From Alphaproteobacteria bacterium (GTDB lineage: Bacteria > Pseudomonadota > Alphaproteobacteria > Reyranellales > Reyranellaceae): a stretch of 64,000 bases of DNA. A program made the position numbers and the translations under genes. The DNA lies in the NCBI GenBank assembly GCA_016869975.1, contig VGCZ01000002.1, positions 1 to 64,000 of the forward strand. Direction: 5' to 3'. The first letter of the stretch is position 1, and each line of letters starts with the position of its first letter. The notes under the pieces are model-generated. The model saw nothing but the letters and a program-made list of their open reading frames with translations, was not told where the DNA came from and ran no database searches. Positions 19,566 to 31,343 of this stretch are shown in pieces.

Positions 19566-20429
19566 CTACTCCAGTCGCCGCACTTCCATCGCCTTGCCGG
19601 TCGTGCCGTGGTTGACGCCAGCGGTACGCAGGAAGGGGTTGTCTTTGCCGGCGCCCCACAAGGCGATGCCCTGCGCCAGCAGCCCGCCATCGACCTTCAG
19701 CACCTCGCCGGTGATGAAGCGCGCATCGTCGGAGCATAGGAACGCCGCGGCGGCGGCGATGTGCGAGCCCTCGCCGCGCTCGGGCCAGGGCTGGCGCGCG
19801 AATTGCTGCTCGAATTTCTCCGGTCGACCGCGATGCACCAGCGGCGTCGAGATCACGCCCGGCGCGATGGCGTTGACGCGGATGCGGTGTGGCGCGAGCT
19901 CTGCGGCGACGTTCTCGGTCAGGCTGATCACGGCGGCCTTGGCGGCGGAATAGGCGTGCGAGCCGCCACCGCCGACGATGCCGGCGATCGAGGCGGTGCT
20001 CAGAATGGCGCCGCCGCGACCGTGCGACTTCATGGCGATCGAGGCGTGCTTCATGCCGAGGAAGACGCTGCGGGTGAGTACCGCGAAGGTGTAATCCCAG
20101 CCTTCGACCGTGGTCTCGGCGATCGGGCCGAAGGCGCCGCCGACACCGGCGTTGAGATAGGCGATGTCGAGCGTGCCGAAGAGCCGTTGCGCCTCGTCCA
20201 CCATCGCCGCCACGTCGCGTTCCAGCGCCACGTCGGTGCGGATGAAACCGATGCGCTCGCCCTGGCCGCGGGCACGCGCCAGCGACAGGGTTTCCTTGCC
20301 GTTATCTTCGTTGAGGTCGGCGACCAGCACCTTGACGCCCTCGTCGAGAAAGCGCAGCACAGTCTCGCGCCCCATGCCGCTGCCGCCGCCCGTGATGATC
20401 GCGACCTTGTCCTGAAGCTTGCCCGCCAC
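19566..20429 (-). CDS. SDR-family NAD(P)-dependent oxidoreductase
   Basis: A classical short-chain dehydrogenase of 287 residues. The nucleotide-binding motif TGGGSGMG is near residue 12, an Asp follows strand 2 (VADLNED, suggesting NAD preference), then LNAGVGG, the catalytic Ser in STASIAG and YSAAK (Tyr/Lys). The start is GTG 20429 (VAGKLQDKVAIITGG) with AGGGAGGG upstream; the open frame to 20516 is not SDR-like. It is convergent with the GST gene, five bases between stops. An insertion before the C-terminus (GALWGAGKDNPFLRT) is unusual for the family. Substrate unknown. Confidence 0.9.
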   Translation of the reverse strand: MAGKLQDKVAIITGGGSGMGRETVLRFLDEGVKVLVADLNEDNGKETLSLARARGQGERIGFIRTDVALERDVAAMVDEAQRLFGTLDIAYLNAGVGGAFGPIAETTVEGWDYTFAVLTRSVFLGMKHASIAMKSHGRGGAILSTASIAGIVGGGGSHAYSAAKAAVISLTENVAAELAPHRIRVNAIAPGVISTPLVHRGRPEKFEQQFARQPWPERGEGSHIAAAAAFLCSDDARFITGEVLKVDGGLLAQGIALWGAGKDNPFLRTAGVNHGTTGKAMEVRRLE

Positions 20430-20537
20430 GCGCCTGCCCTCCCTGAATCGCGGCGAGCCTACACGCCGACAAAGCCTCCCGTCCCTATGGGGGAGCGGCT
20501 TCTTCGCGCGTGCCATCGCTTGCCGAACAGGGCGGGT

Positions 20538-21449
20538 TTAGGCGGCTGCGCGTGCCCCGCGCTCGCGGCCTTCCAACAACGGTTTATGCCGCTGGAACAG
20601 ATCGATCAGCGCGTCCATGACGGCGCGTACGCGCGGCAGCCCGCGTAGATCGCGATGCACCAGCAGCCATTGGTCGACCGCCACGTCGTCGAGGAGGCCG
20701 CCGACACGGCGCAGCGCGGGATCCGGGTCACCGAGATAGCAGGGCAGGACGGCGAGTCCGGCACCCGATCGCACGGCCTCGTGCAACACCATCCAGTTAT
20801 TGGTCCGCACCGTCGGCTTCGCGTCAACGAGCAACTCGGCCATCCATTTCTGGCCTGGCATGTAGCTGTGATCCTCGTCGAAGCCCACCCATGGCAGGAC
20901 GCGCAGCTTGTCCGGCGAGGCGCGGCCCGCCGGGGCGAGATCTGGTACGCCGTAGACCGCATAGGCCACGCGGCCCAGCTTGCGCGCGACGATGTCGGCG
21001 AGGTCCGGCACCTGTTCGCGGATCATCAGGTCGGCCTCGCGGCGCGACAGGTTGGCCAGCATGTGACTGGTGACCAACTCGAACTCTATCTCGCGCAGGC
21101 GGCCGCGCAGGGAGGGTAAGTGACGCGCCACCAGCGTCGTCATCGCCTCGCCAGCGGAAATGCGCACCACGCCACGCGCGGTATCGGTCAGCCCGGCGCT
21201 GCGACGGCCGATCGATTCGGCGGCGCGCTCCATCGCCTCTGTATCGGCGAGCAGTTCCTCGCCGGCCGAGGTCGGCACGAAGCGGTCGGGCAGGCGGTCG
21301 AACAGCCGCACGCCGATGCGCTCCTCCAGCGCATGGACGCGGCGCGCCACGGTCGGATGGCTCACGCCGAGCCGCTTGGCGGCCATGGTCAGGCTGCCCT
21401 CGCGGGCGAGGGTGAGGAAAACCCTGAGATCGTCCCAGTCGGCGCTCAT
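20538..21449 (-). CDS. LysR-family transcriptional regulator
   Basis: A 303-residue LysR regulator. The helix-turn-helix spans about residues 5-60 (DDLRVFLTLAREGSLTMAAKRLGVSHPTVARRVHALE); the rest is the periplasmic-binding-like effector domain. The start is ATG 21449 (MSADWDDLRV); a huge frame continues antisense through the ABC gene but is not coding. It is divergent from the DUF1127-ABC operon, and the 96-base gap contains a large inverted repeat. By the usual LysR logic it probably controls that operon. Effector unknown. Confidence 0.93.
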   Translation of the reverse strand: MSADWDDLRVFLTLAREGSLTMAAKRLGVSHPTVARRVHALEERIGVRLFDRLPDRFVPTSAGEELLADTEAMERAAESIGRRSAGLTDTARGVVRISAGEAMTTLVARHLPSLRGRLREIEFELVTSHMLANLSRREADLMIREQVPDLADIVARKLGRVAYAVYGVPDLAPAGRASPDKLRVLPWVGFDEDHSYMPGQKWMAELLVDAKPTVRTNNWMVLHEAVRSGAGLAVLPCYLGDPDPALRRVGGLLDDVAVDQWLLVHRDLRGLPRVRAVMDALIDLFQRHKPLLEGRERGARAAA

Positions 21450-21464
21450 ATACGAAAATTTACA

Positions 21465-21500
21465 GCCATTGGTCGTTTCTGTCGAATGACGAACAATGGC
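21465..21500. promoter_or_regulatory. Imperfect inverted repeat, probable LysR operator
   Basis: GCCATTG at 21465-21471 and CAATGGC at 21494-21500 are perfect inverted arms, and the similarity continues inward (GTCGTTTC against GAATGACGAA). It sits midway between the divergent LysR gene and the DUF1127-ABC operon, the usual place for a LysR binding site. Confidence 0.6.
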
Positions 21501-21545
21501 GTACGGCCTAGATTCGCCAGCAACGACGCGTTGAGGAATTGATCC

Positions 21546-21746
21546 ATGGCCTTCGTGACGGACACACTGCCTGCGGATCGTTGGGATTTCGATCTGCCGC
21601 GGACTCTGTATGGCGCAATGCGTCGCCGCCTGGAGCTGGCGCGGTCGCGCGCCCGGTTGTTGGAGCTTGAGGACAGGATACTGGCCGATGTCGGGCTGGA
21701 CTGGGCGGCCGCCAAAGCCGAGGGTGAGAAAGGCTTCTGGAGCTGA
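21546..21746 (+). CDS. DUF1127 domain small protein
   Basis: A 66-residue protein with the DUF1127 (YjiS-like) signature in its second half: arginine-rich helix, then RLLELEDRILADVGLD. DUF1127 proteins are short, basic, and often linked in alphaproteobacteria to RNA binding or metabolic regulation. The stop is only 3 bases before the start of the ABC exporter, so the two are very probably one operon under the divergent LysR. A DUF1127 leader gene in front of an ABC exporter could modulate its translation; that is speculation. Confidence 0.8.
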   Translation: MAFVTDTLPADRWDFDLPRTLYGAMRRRLELARSRARLLELEDRILADVGLDWAAAKAEGEKGFWS

Positions 21747-21749
21747 GCC

Positions 21750-25334
<3,585 letters not shown>

Positions 25335-25335
25335 C

Positions 25336-25560
25336 TCAGCGTTGCCAGCGCGGCGGCAAGGCGGGAGTCGAGGGCGTGGCGGGGATCACGGTGCGCGTGC
25401 CATCCGGATTACGGAGCACGACGTCGTTATCGCGCCGGATGATCACCGTGCTTCCGCTGGGCTGCCGATAAACCTGGATGCGCTCACGCGGCGCCGGATC
25501 GGCAGCGATCGCATCGCCCGCCGTGAGCGTGAGGCAGAAGATCAACGCCGTCCGTCGCAT
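25336..25560 (-). CDS. Small exported protein, function unknown
   Basis: A 74-residue product with an N-terminal signal peptide (RRTALIFCLTLTAGDAIA, probable cleavage before ADPA). A short mature part (about 55 residues) has alternating hydrophobic residues (VYRQPSGSTVIIRRDNDVVL), suggesting a small beta structure, and a Pro-rich end. The start is ATG 25560; the frame is open to 25599. It is convergent with the ABC gene (one base between stops) and lies upstream of nothing on its own strand until the sulfur amino acid enzyme. No family was recognised. Confidence 0.6.
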   Translation of the reverse strand: MRRTALIFCLTLTAGDAIAADPAPRERIQVYRQPSGSTVIIRRDNDVVLRNPDGTRTVIPATPSTPALPPRWQR

Positions 25561-25621
25561 GCGGCGATCATAGCACCGCCTCGACCCGGCCTGGATCACA
25601 TCTCGCGGGCGGGCCGGACGA

Positions 25622-26803
25622 CTACGCGGTGTTGCGACGATGCGCCGCCGCCAGCGCCTGGTCGAGGTCGGCGTAGAGGTCTTCCTTGGCCTCGATGCCG
25701 ACGCTCAGGCGCAGCAGGTCCGCCGGCGCGGGGGTGCCGGCGCCCTCGATGCTGGCGCGATGCTCGATCAGGCTTTCGACGCCGCCCAGCGAGGTCGCGC
25801 GCTTCCACACGCCAACTTGGGCGGCGACGGCGATCGCGGCAGCCTCGCCGCTGAGATTCAGCGCGGGGGCGCCCTTCACGCGGATCGACATCATGGCGCC
25901 GAAGCCACCCGCCATCTGCTGCGCTGCGACCTGGTGGCCGGCGAAGCCGGGGAGGCCGGGGAACAGCACCGCCTCGACCAGCGGATGCGCTGCTAGTCTG
26001 GACGCCAGCCATTGCGCATTCTCGGCGGCGGTGCGTACGCGCGGGTAGAGGGTGCGCATGCCGCGCAGTAGCAGAAATGATTCCAGCGATCCCAGGATCG
26101 TGCCGAGCTGGGCACGGATCAGACGGATACGCTTCCAGTGCTCATCGTCGCGCGCGCCGACCAGCGCGCCGGCAATCACGTCGCTGTGGCCGGCGAGGTA
26201 CTTGGTGGCGGCGTGCATCACCAGGTCGGCGCCATGCTCGATCGGACGGGTGAAGACCGGCGTGGCACAGGTCGAATCGACGGCGAGCAGGGCGCCGGCA
26301 TCGTGCGCGATCCTGGCGCAGGCGGCGATGTCGGAGACGCACCACAACGGGTTGGCCGGCGTTTCCAGCCAGATCATCTTGGTCTTGCCGGGCATCACGG
26401 CGGCGCGCACCGCCTCGACCGAAGCGGCATCGACGAATTCGACCAGCAATCCCCAATGCGTGGCGAAGTTCATCAGCCAGTTGCGTAGCGACCAGTACAT
26501 CACCTTGGGCGCGATCACATGGTCGCCCGGCGCCAGCGCCAGGAAGCAGGCGGTCGCCGCGCTCATGCCCGACGAGAAAACCAGTGCCGCAGCACCACCC
26601 TCGAGCTTGGCCAGCAGTTCCTCGGGCTGGTTGTAGTTCGGCGAGTCGGCGCGGCTGTAGACGCGGCCCGAGCGATACTGGTTGTCGGGATCGCGCAGAT
26701 AGGTAGTGGCGAGATGGATCGGCGGCACGACCGCGCGCGTCGTCTCGTCGACCCAGCCCAGCGCCTGGGCGGCGAGCGTCTCCGGCGACAGCGGCGGCTT
26801 CAC
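25622..26803 (-). CDS. PLP-dependent Cys/Met metabolism enzyme (cystathionine gamma-synthase/lyase family)
   Basis: A 393-residue fold-type I PLP enzyme. The PLP-binding Lys is Lys201 in [12 protein letters not shown]. Also present are [29 protein letters not shown] and [12 protein letters not shown]. Where cystathionine enzymes usually have a YGGT motif this protein has MYWSLRNW, so its specificity may be shifted; lyase, synthase or methionine gamma-lyase activities are all possible. The start is GTG 26803, overlapping the trpG stop as GTGA, so translation is coupled to trpG. That is an unexpected partner, as trpD would normally follow trpG. Confidence 0.88.
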   Translation of the reverse strand: MKPPLSPETLAAQALGWVDETTRAVVPPIHLATTYLRDPDNQYRSGRVYSRADSPNYNQPEELLAKLEGGAAALVFSSGMSAATACFLALAPGDHVIAPKVMYWSLRNWLMNFATHWGLLVEFVDAASVEAVRAAVMPGKTKMIWLETPANPLWCVSDIAACARIAHDAGALLAVDSTCATPVFTRPIEHGADLVMHAATKYLAGHSDVIAGALVGARDDEHWKRIRLIRAQLGTILGSLESFLLLRGMRTLYPRVRTAAENAQWLASRLAAHPLVEAVLFPGLPGFAGHQVAAQQMAGGFGAMMSIRVKGAPALNLSGEAAAIAVAAQVGVWKRATSLGGVESLIEHRASIEGAGTPAPADLLRLSVGIEAKEDLYADLDQALAAAHRRNTA

Positions 26804-27402
26804 GCCACGCGCTTCTGCTGGCTGGGGTGGTCGCCTGATATGCGCAGGAAATTCTCCAGGATCTTGTGGCCGTGCTGCGAGGCGATGCTCTCGGGATGGA
26901 ACTGCACGCCGTGGATCGGCAGGCTCCGATGGCGCATGCCCATGATCATGCCGTCGTCGAGCTCGGCCACGATCTCGAGCTCGGCCGGCAGGCTGGCGCG
27001 CTCGACGATCAGCGAGTGGTAGCGCGTCGCCTCGAAGGGCGAGGGCACGTCCTCGAAGACGCCTTGGCCGGTGCTGCGGATCGACGACAGCTTGCCATGC
27101 ATCGGCACAGGCGCGCGTACCACCTTGCCACCGAAGGCCTGGCCGATCGACTGGTGACCCAGGCAGACGCCGAGCAGCGGCACCTGTTCCCTCGCCGCTG
27201 CGGCGATCAGCTCGAGGCAGATACCGGCCTCGTTGGGCGTGCAGGGGCCGGGCGACAGCACGATGCCCGCCGGCTTGCGCGCCAGCACCTCGGCCACCGT
27301 GATCTGGTCGTTGCGGTGCACGTCGCACACGCCGCCGACATCGCCGATGTAATGCACGAGGTTGTAGGTGAAGCTGTCGTAGTTATCGATGACCAGCAGC
27401 AT
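26800..27402 (-). CDS. trpG: Anthranilate synthase component II (glutamine amidotransferase)
   Basis: TrpG supplies ammonia from glutamine to TrpE for anthranilate synthesis, and in some bacteria also to PabB. The 200-residue class I amidotransferase has the nucleophile Cys in [10 protein letters not shown] and the His-Glu pair in [21 protein letters not shown] is also present. The start is ATG 27402 with AAGGA upstream. It is separated from trpE by about 17 kb and from trpD by about 11 kb, although strand and gene order match the ancestral trpE-trpG-trpD-trpC series. Its stop overlaps the start of the PLP enzyme. Confidence 0.95.
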   Translation of the reverse strand: MLLVIDNYDSFTYNLVHYIGDVGGVCDVHRNDQITVAEVLARKPAGIVLSPGPCTPNEAGICLELIAAAAREQVPLLGVCLGHQSIGQAFGGKVVRAPVPMHGKLSSIRSTGQGVFEDVPSPFEATRYHSLIVERASLPAELEIVAELDDGMIMGMRHRSLPIHGVQFHPESIASQHGHKILENFLRISGDHPSQQKRVA

Positions 27403-27434
27403 GGGATGTCCTTTCGCGGCCGCAACCTAGCCGC

Positions 27435-28271
27435 TCACGCCAGCCTCAGCAACGGCACCGCCGCCGCCGCCAGCAGCACGGCGAGGACGCGCGACGCGGT
27501 GAGCGGCTCGCGTAGCCAGACGATAGCGATCAGGATGGCGAAGACCGAGCTGGTGTCGCGAAGCGCCGAAGATGGCGCGATCGGCGCCACGCTCCAGACC
27601 CAGAGGATCAACAGGTAGGACGCCACCGACGCCATGGCCGTCGGCGTGGCAACCCGCCAGTTGGCGCGCACGAGCCCGATCGGCGAGCCGAGATGACGAT
27701 TGCGCCACCACATCGCCGCGGCGTTGGTGATCGAAACCACGAATCCGTAGGCCCAGGGGGAACCCGCCGCCCGCGTCCCCTGCGCGTCGCACATCACGTA
27801 GACGGCGGTCGCCAAGCCGCCGACGACGATCCACAGGATCGCACGCGGCGGAATCGATCGATCACGGCCGGTGCTCCTGGCGAGGAAGCCGAGCGAGAGG
27901 ACGATCAGCGCGATGCCCGCCAGCCCGCCGAGGCCCAGGCGGTCGCCCGCGAGCAGCGCCGCCATCGGCACCACCAGCACCACCGAGATCGCCCGCACGA
28001 CGGGATAGACGATGCCGAATCCGGCCAGTTCGTAGGCCTTGAGCAACGCCGTGACGACGATGGTATTGGTCAGCGCCGAGGCGGCGATCCACTTCCAGGC
28101 CGCCGTATCAGGGAACCCGGTCCACAGCAGGAAGGGCAGGCAGAACAACGCGCTCATCAGCATCTGCGTCGCCATCGCTTCGGCCGGGCGTGGGCTCGCC
28201 TTGACCGCGGCGTTCCACCCGGCGTGCAGCGCGGCGCTCAGCAGCGCGCCGGCGACGTGGATGACCTCCAT
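27435..28271 (-). CDS. EamA/DMT-family permease (I)
   Basis: A 278-residue membrane protein with about ten hydrophobic segments in two five-helix repeats, the drug/metabolite transporter pattern. The start is ATG 28271 (MEVIHVAGALL), two bases after the GNAT stop. N-terminal HAGWNAAVKA and C-terminal SSALRDTSSVFAILIA match the EamA repeats; both recur in related form in the second EamA at 31.3 kb. It is third in an XRE-cupin, GNAT, EamA operon, a layout typical of amino acid or metabolite exporters under XRE-cupin control. Cargo unknown. Confidence 0.88.
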   Translation of the reverse strand: MEVIHVAGALLSAALHAGWNAAVKASPRPAEAMATQMLMSALFCLPFLLWTGFPDTAAWKWIAASALTNTIVVTALLKAYELAGFGIVYPVVRAISVVLVVPMAALLAGDRLGLGGLAGIALIVLSLGFLARSTGRDRSIPPRAILWIVVGGLATAVYVMCDAQGTRAAGSPWAYGFVVSITNAAAMWWRNRHLGSPIGLVRANWRVATPTAMASVASYLLILWVWSVAPIAPSSALRDTSSVFAILIAIVWLREPLTASRVLAVLLAAAAVPLLRLA

Positions 28272-28273
28272 CC

Positions 28274-28792
28274 TCAGGCGAGCTTGCGATAGTAGACGCT
28301 GGTGGCGCACAGCCCGCCATGCGGCAGCAGGGCATAGTCGGGTATGGCGCCGACAAGCGTCCAGCCGGCGCGCGCATAGAGACGTTCCGCGTCGTCGCTC
28401 GCCGTGTCGAGCACCAGCAGTGTCTTGCCGGCCGTGCGCGCCGCGTCCTCCGCCGCGCGCATCAGCGCGGCGCCGACACCCAGCCGCCGGGCGCGACGAT
28501 GCACCAGCATCTTCGATAGATCGGCACGGTGCGGCTGGTTCTCGGGCTGGTCGAGCACGAGTTGGACCGTGCCTATCACGCCGCCGTCATCCTCGGCCAC
28601 CAGCAGGGCGCGCGCGCCGCTTTCGACGTCATCGGCGACGCGACTCCAGAACGCCGTCGCCTTGGCACGCGACAGCGGGTGCATGAAGCTCACCGACGCG
28701 CCGCAGGCGACGCAGTCGATCAGCACGTCGACCAGGCCATGAAGCCGGGCTTCGTCGAGGCGATCGACCCGGCTGATGGTGTAGTGGCTCAT
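28274..28792 (-). CDS. GNAT-family N-acetyltransferase
   Basis: A 172-residue GNAT acetyltransferase. The acetyl-CoA loop follows the pattern R-x-x-G-x-G/A in RRARRLGVGAALMRAAED (about residues 100-117), preceded by the beta-strand GTVQLVLDQP and followed by LLVLDTASDDAERLYARAGW. The start ATG 28792 overlaps the XRE-cupin stop as ATGA. The stop is 2 bases from the EamA start. Middle gene of a coupled three-gene operon. It may modify the same small molecule that the permease exports; this is inference from context. Confidence 0.9.
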   Translation of the reverse strand: MSHYTISRVDRLDEARLHGLVDVLIDCVACGASVSFMHPLSRAKATAFWSRVADDVESGARALLVAEDDGGVIGTVQLVLDQPENQPHRADLSKMLVHRRARRLGVGAALMRAAEDAARTAGKTLLVLDTASDDAERLYARAGWTLVGAIPDYALLPHGGLCATSVYYRKLA

Positions 28793-29373
28793 CTGACGGT
28801 CTCCGGCTGGCCGACGATGACGACGGCGTAGCGCGCTGTCTTGCGGGTACGGTTGCGGAAGGCCGTGGGTCGGTCGAGCACGAAGGCGAAGCAGTCGCCG
28901 GTGCGCAGTTGATGGCTCTCGTCGCCGACAGTGACCTCGATGGCGCCGTCGAGCACCCAGACCTGCTGGTACACGCGCCTGTCGCGCACCCCCGTATCGA
29001 AGGCGACGCGCGCGCCGGCCGGGAACTCGACCTCGACGATCTGGATCGGCGAGGTGACGCCCGCCGGTGAGACGTTGCGCCTGAGGTAGCCCGAAGCGGG
29101 GTCGCGCCACTGCGGCTGCGTCGCACGGCGCGCCACCGGGTCGCGATCGGGCGTTGGCGAGTCGAACAGGCTGGCCAGCGACACGCCCAACGCGCTGGCC
29201 AGCTTCTCCAGCAATGCCGCGGTCGGGCTGCTCTCGCCACGCTCGATCACCGAGATCATCGAGCGACTCACCCCGCTGCGTTCGGCCAACACCTCCATCG
29301 TGAGACCGAGCGTCGCGCGCAACGCGCGCACGCGGGCGCCAATGCGCTGGTCCAAAGTCGCCGCATCCATCAT
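28789..29373 (-). CDS. XRE-family HTH regulator with C-terminal cupin
   Basis: A 194-residue two-domain regulator. Residues about 8-65 form an XRE helix-turn-helix (LTMEVLAERSGVSRSMISVIERGESSPTA, shown here in part); about 110-190 form a cupin barrel (VWVLDGAIEVTVGD, LRTGDCFAFV). Start ATG at 29373 or 29370. It heads an operon with GNAT and EamA. A 12-bp palindrome and a TTGACA hexamer lie just upstream, so autoregulation is likely. Relatives sense a small ligand through the cupin and control metabolism or export genes. Confidence 0.92.
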   Translation of the reverse strand: MMDAATLDQRIGARVRALRATLGLTMEVLAERSGVSRSMISVIERGESSPTAALLEKLASALGVSLASLFDSPTPDRDPVARRATQPQWRDPASGYLRRNVSPAGVTSPIQIVEVEFPAGARVAFDTGVRDRRVYQQVWVLDGAIEVTVGDESHQLRTGDCFAFVLDRPTAFRNRTRKTARYAVVIVGQPETVR

Positions 29374-29386
29374 AGTAGAATTGATT

Positions 29387-29410
29387 CCATCATGATGGAT
29401 AGTCTGTCAA
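29387..29410 (-). promoter_or_regulatory. Candidate promoter/operator of the XRE-cupin operon
   Basis: CCATCATGATGG at 29387-29398 is a perfect 12-bp palindrome. A consensus -35 hexamer, TTGACA, reads leftward at 29405-29410, so the palindrome falls in the promoter spacer. CCATCAT repeats again at the start codon. The -10 hexamer is weak (GAATCA at 17-base spacing). This fits repression by the XRE protein blocking its own promoter. Confidence 0.55.
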
Positions 29411-29613
29411 GAGCGCTGACCGTTTCCTGCATGCGGAACGATCCCGCTATCGCGACGTGGCGCGCTTGCCGGCGATCTGCCGCTTGTCGCATCCTCGACG
29501 CGCGCGCTCGGCAAGCGAGTGCGCGCGTCAAGCGCTTCAAGGAGGAGCATTACCGATCACGGTAAACCGACGCGGCATTCGGTGCGCGTGCGGTCGCAGG
29601 GGAGGGAACGACA

Positions 29614-31203
29614 ATGAAGATCGGCAACGGGTGTATCGCCTTGCTTTTCGCGGCGGCCACGACGCTGGTGACCGCCGATGCCGTATGGGCGCAGAAGCGC
29701 GGCGGCGTCTTGAAGATCCAGCACATGGACACGCCGCCGAGCGCCTCGATACACGAGGAAGCGACCGTCTCGGTCGCGGTGGCGTTCATGGCGATCTACA
29801 ACAACCTCGTGATGTACGACCAGCACAAACCGCGCAACAGCTTCGACACGATCGTGCCGGAGCTGGCGAAGAGCTGGAGCTGGAGCGAGGACGGTCGGCA
29901 GCTCACCTTCAAGCTGCAGGAGAACGTGAAGTGGCATGACGGCAAGCCCTTCACCGCGAAGGACGTGGTCTGCACCATGGATCTGCTGACCGGCACCGCC
30001 AAAGACAAGCTCCGGCGCAATCCGCGGCAGGCCTGGTATGGCAACGTCGAGAAGACCACCGCGAACGGCGATTTCGAGGCGACGATCCACCTCAAGGAGC
30101 CGCAGCCCTCGATGTTGGCGCTGCTCGCGTCGGGCTACTCGCCGATGTATCCGTGCCACGTCTCGATCAACGAGATGCGCCGGCGCGCCATCGGCACCGG
30201 CCCGTTCAAGCTCGCCGAGCTGAGGATGAACGAGGGCATCAGGCTGGTGCGCAATCCCGACTACTGGAAGCCGGGCAAGCCGTATCTCGACGGCATCGAG
30301 TACACCATCATCCAGGACCGCTCGACGCGCATGCTGTCCTTCATCGCCGGTACCTTCGACATGACGTTCCCGACCGACGTGTCGCCGCCGCTGCTGAAGG
30401 ACGTCAAGAGGGACGCGCCGCATGCCCAGTGCACGATGCGCCAGACGGCCGTCAGCAGCAACCTTATCGTCAATCGAGATCTGCCACCGTTCGACGACGC
30501 ACGTATTCGCAAGGCCATGGCGCTGACGCTCGACCGCCAGTCGTTCGTCGACATCCTGAGCGATGGTCAAGGCCGCGTCGGCGGCAGCATGCTGCCGCCG
30601 CCTGAAGGCGTCTGGGGCCTGCCCGACGATCAGGTCAAGGCCCTCTATGGCGATGTCGAGAAGAACCGTGAACGAGGGCGCGAGTTGATGAAGCAGGCCG
30701 GTTACTCGGCCGACAAGCGGCTGAAGGTCAAGGTGAGCACGCGCAACATCGCCTCGTTCAGGGACCCGGCGGTGATCCTGATCGATCAGCTCCGGCATGT
30801 GTTCATCGATGGCGAGCTCGAGATCATCGACACCGCCGTCTACTACAATCGCATGTTCAAGAAGGAGTACACGGTGGCGCTGAATCTCACTGGCAGCGCC
30901 ATCGACGATCCCGATCAGCACTTCTTCGAGAATTACGCCTGCGGCTCGCTGCGCAACTACAACAACTATTGCGACAAGGAGATGACCAAGCTCTTCGAGG
31001 CGCAGTCGCGCGAGCGAGACTTCCAGAAGCGCCTCAGGATGGTGTGGGATATCGAACGTAGGCTGCAGGAGGACGTGGCGCGGCCGATTATCGCGCACGG
31101 CCCGGCCGCGGGCTGCTGGCAACCCCACGTCAAGGGCCTAACCATCCAGGTCAACAGCATCTACAACGGCTGGCGTTTCGAGGATCTCTGGCTCGACAAG
31201 TAA
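29614..31203 (+). CDS. ABC transporter substrate-binding protein, family 5 (peptide/opine/nickel type)
   Basis: A 529-residue periplasmic binding protein. A signal peptide covers about residues 1-26 (ALLFAAATTLVTADAVWAQ). Family 5 blocks follow: PELAKSWSWSEDGRQLTFKL, VKWHDGKPFTAKDVV, GTGPFKL, and a C-terminal lobe with LRMVWDIERRLQED. The start ATG 29614 follows AGGGGAGGGAACGACA. No permease or ATPase genes are adjacent; the next gene is an EamA exporter, so the protein is an orphan that may share permeases encoded elsewhere. The upstream 240 bases hold no gene I can support. Confidence 0.92.
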   Translation: MKIGNGCIALLFAAATTLVTADAVWAQKRGGVLKIQHMDTPPSASIHEEATVSVAVAFMAIYNNLVMYDQHKPRNSFDTIVPELAKSWSWSEDGRQLTFKLQENVKWHDGKPFTAKDVVCTMDLLTGTAKDKLRRNPRQAWYGNVEKTTANGDFEATIHLKEPQPSMLALLASGYSPMYPCHVSINEMRRRAIGTGPFKLAELRMNEGIRLVRNPDYWKPGKPYLDGIEYTIIQDRSTRMLSFIAGTFDMTFPTDVSPPLLKDVKRDAPHAQCTMRQTAVSSNLIVNRDLPPFDDARIRKAMALTLDRQSFVDILSDGQGRVGGSMLPPPEGVWGLPDDQVKALYGDVEKNRERGRELMKQAGYSADKRLKVKVSTRNIASFRDPAVILIDQLRHVFIDGELEIIDTAVYYNRMFKKEYTVALNLTGSAIDDPDQHFFENYACGSLRNYNNYCDKEMTKLFEAQSRERDFQKRLRMVWDIERRLQEDVARPIIAHGPAAGCWQPHVKGLTIQVNSIYNGWRFEDLWLDK

Positions 31204-31343
31204 GATGCGACGCGGGGAGGTCGTCGGATCGGCGACCTCCCTGACAAGCGTTGAGATTGTCGAGCACGACAGCCGCAGACGGCGGCGTGACGGTGGCCTA
31301 TGGTGCCGTAACAAAACCGTCACACGTCGTCTCTCCCCCTCGA

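Noticed and set aside
29374-29613. A small gene in the gap before the orphan binding protein
   Set aside because: Frames there are Arg/Ala-rich shadows without a ribosome site; only the divergent operator is supported.
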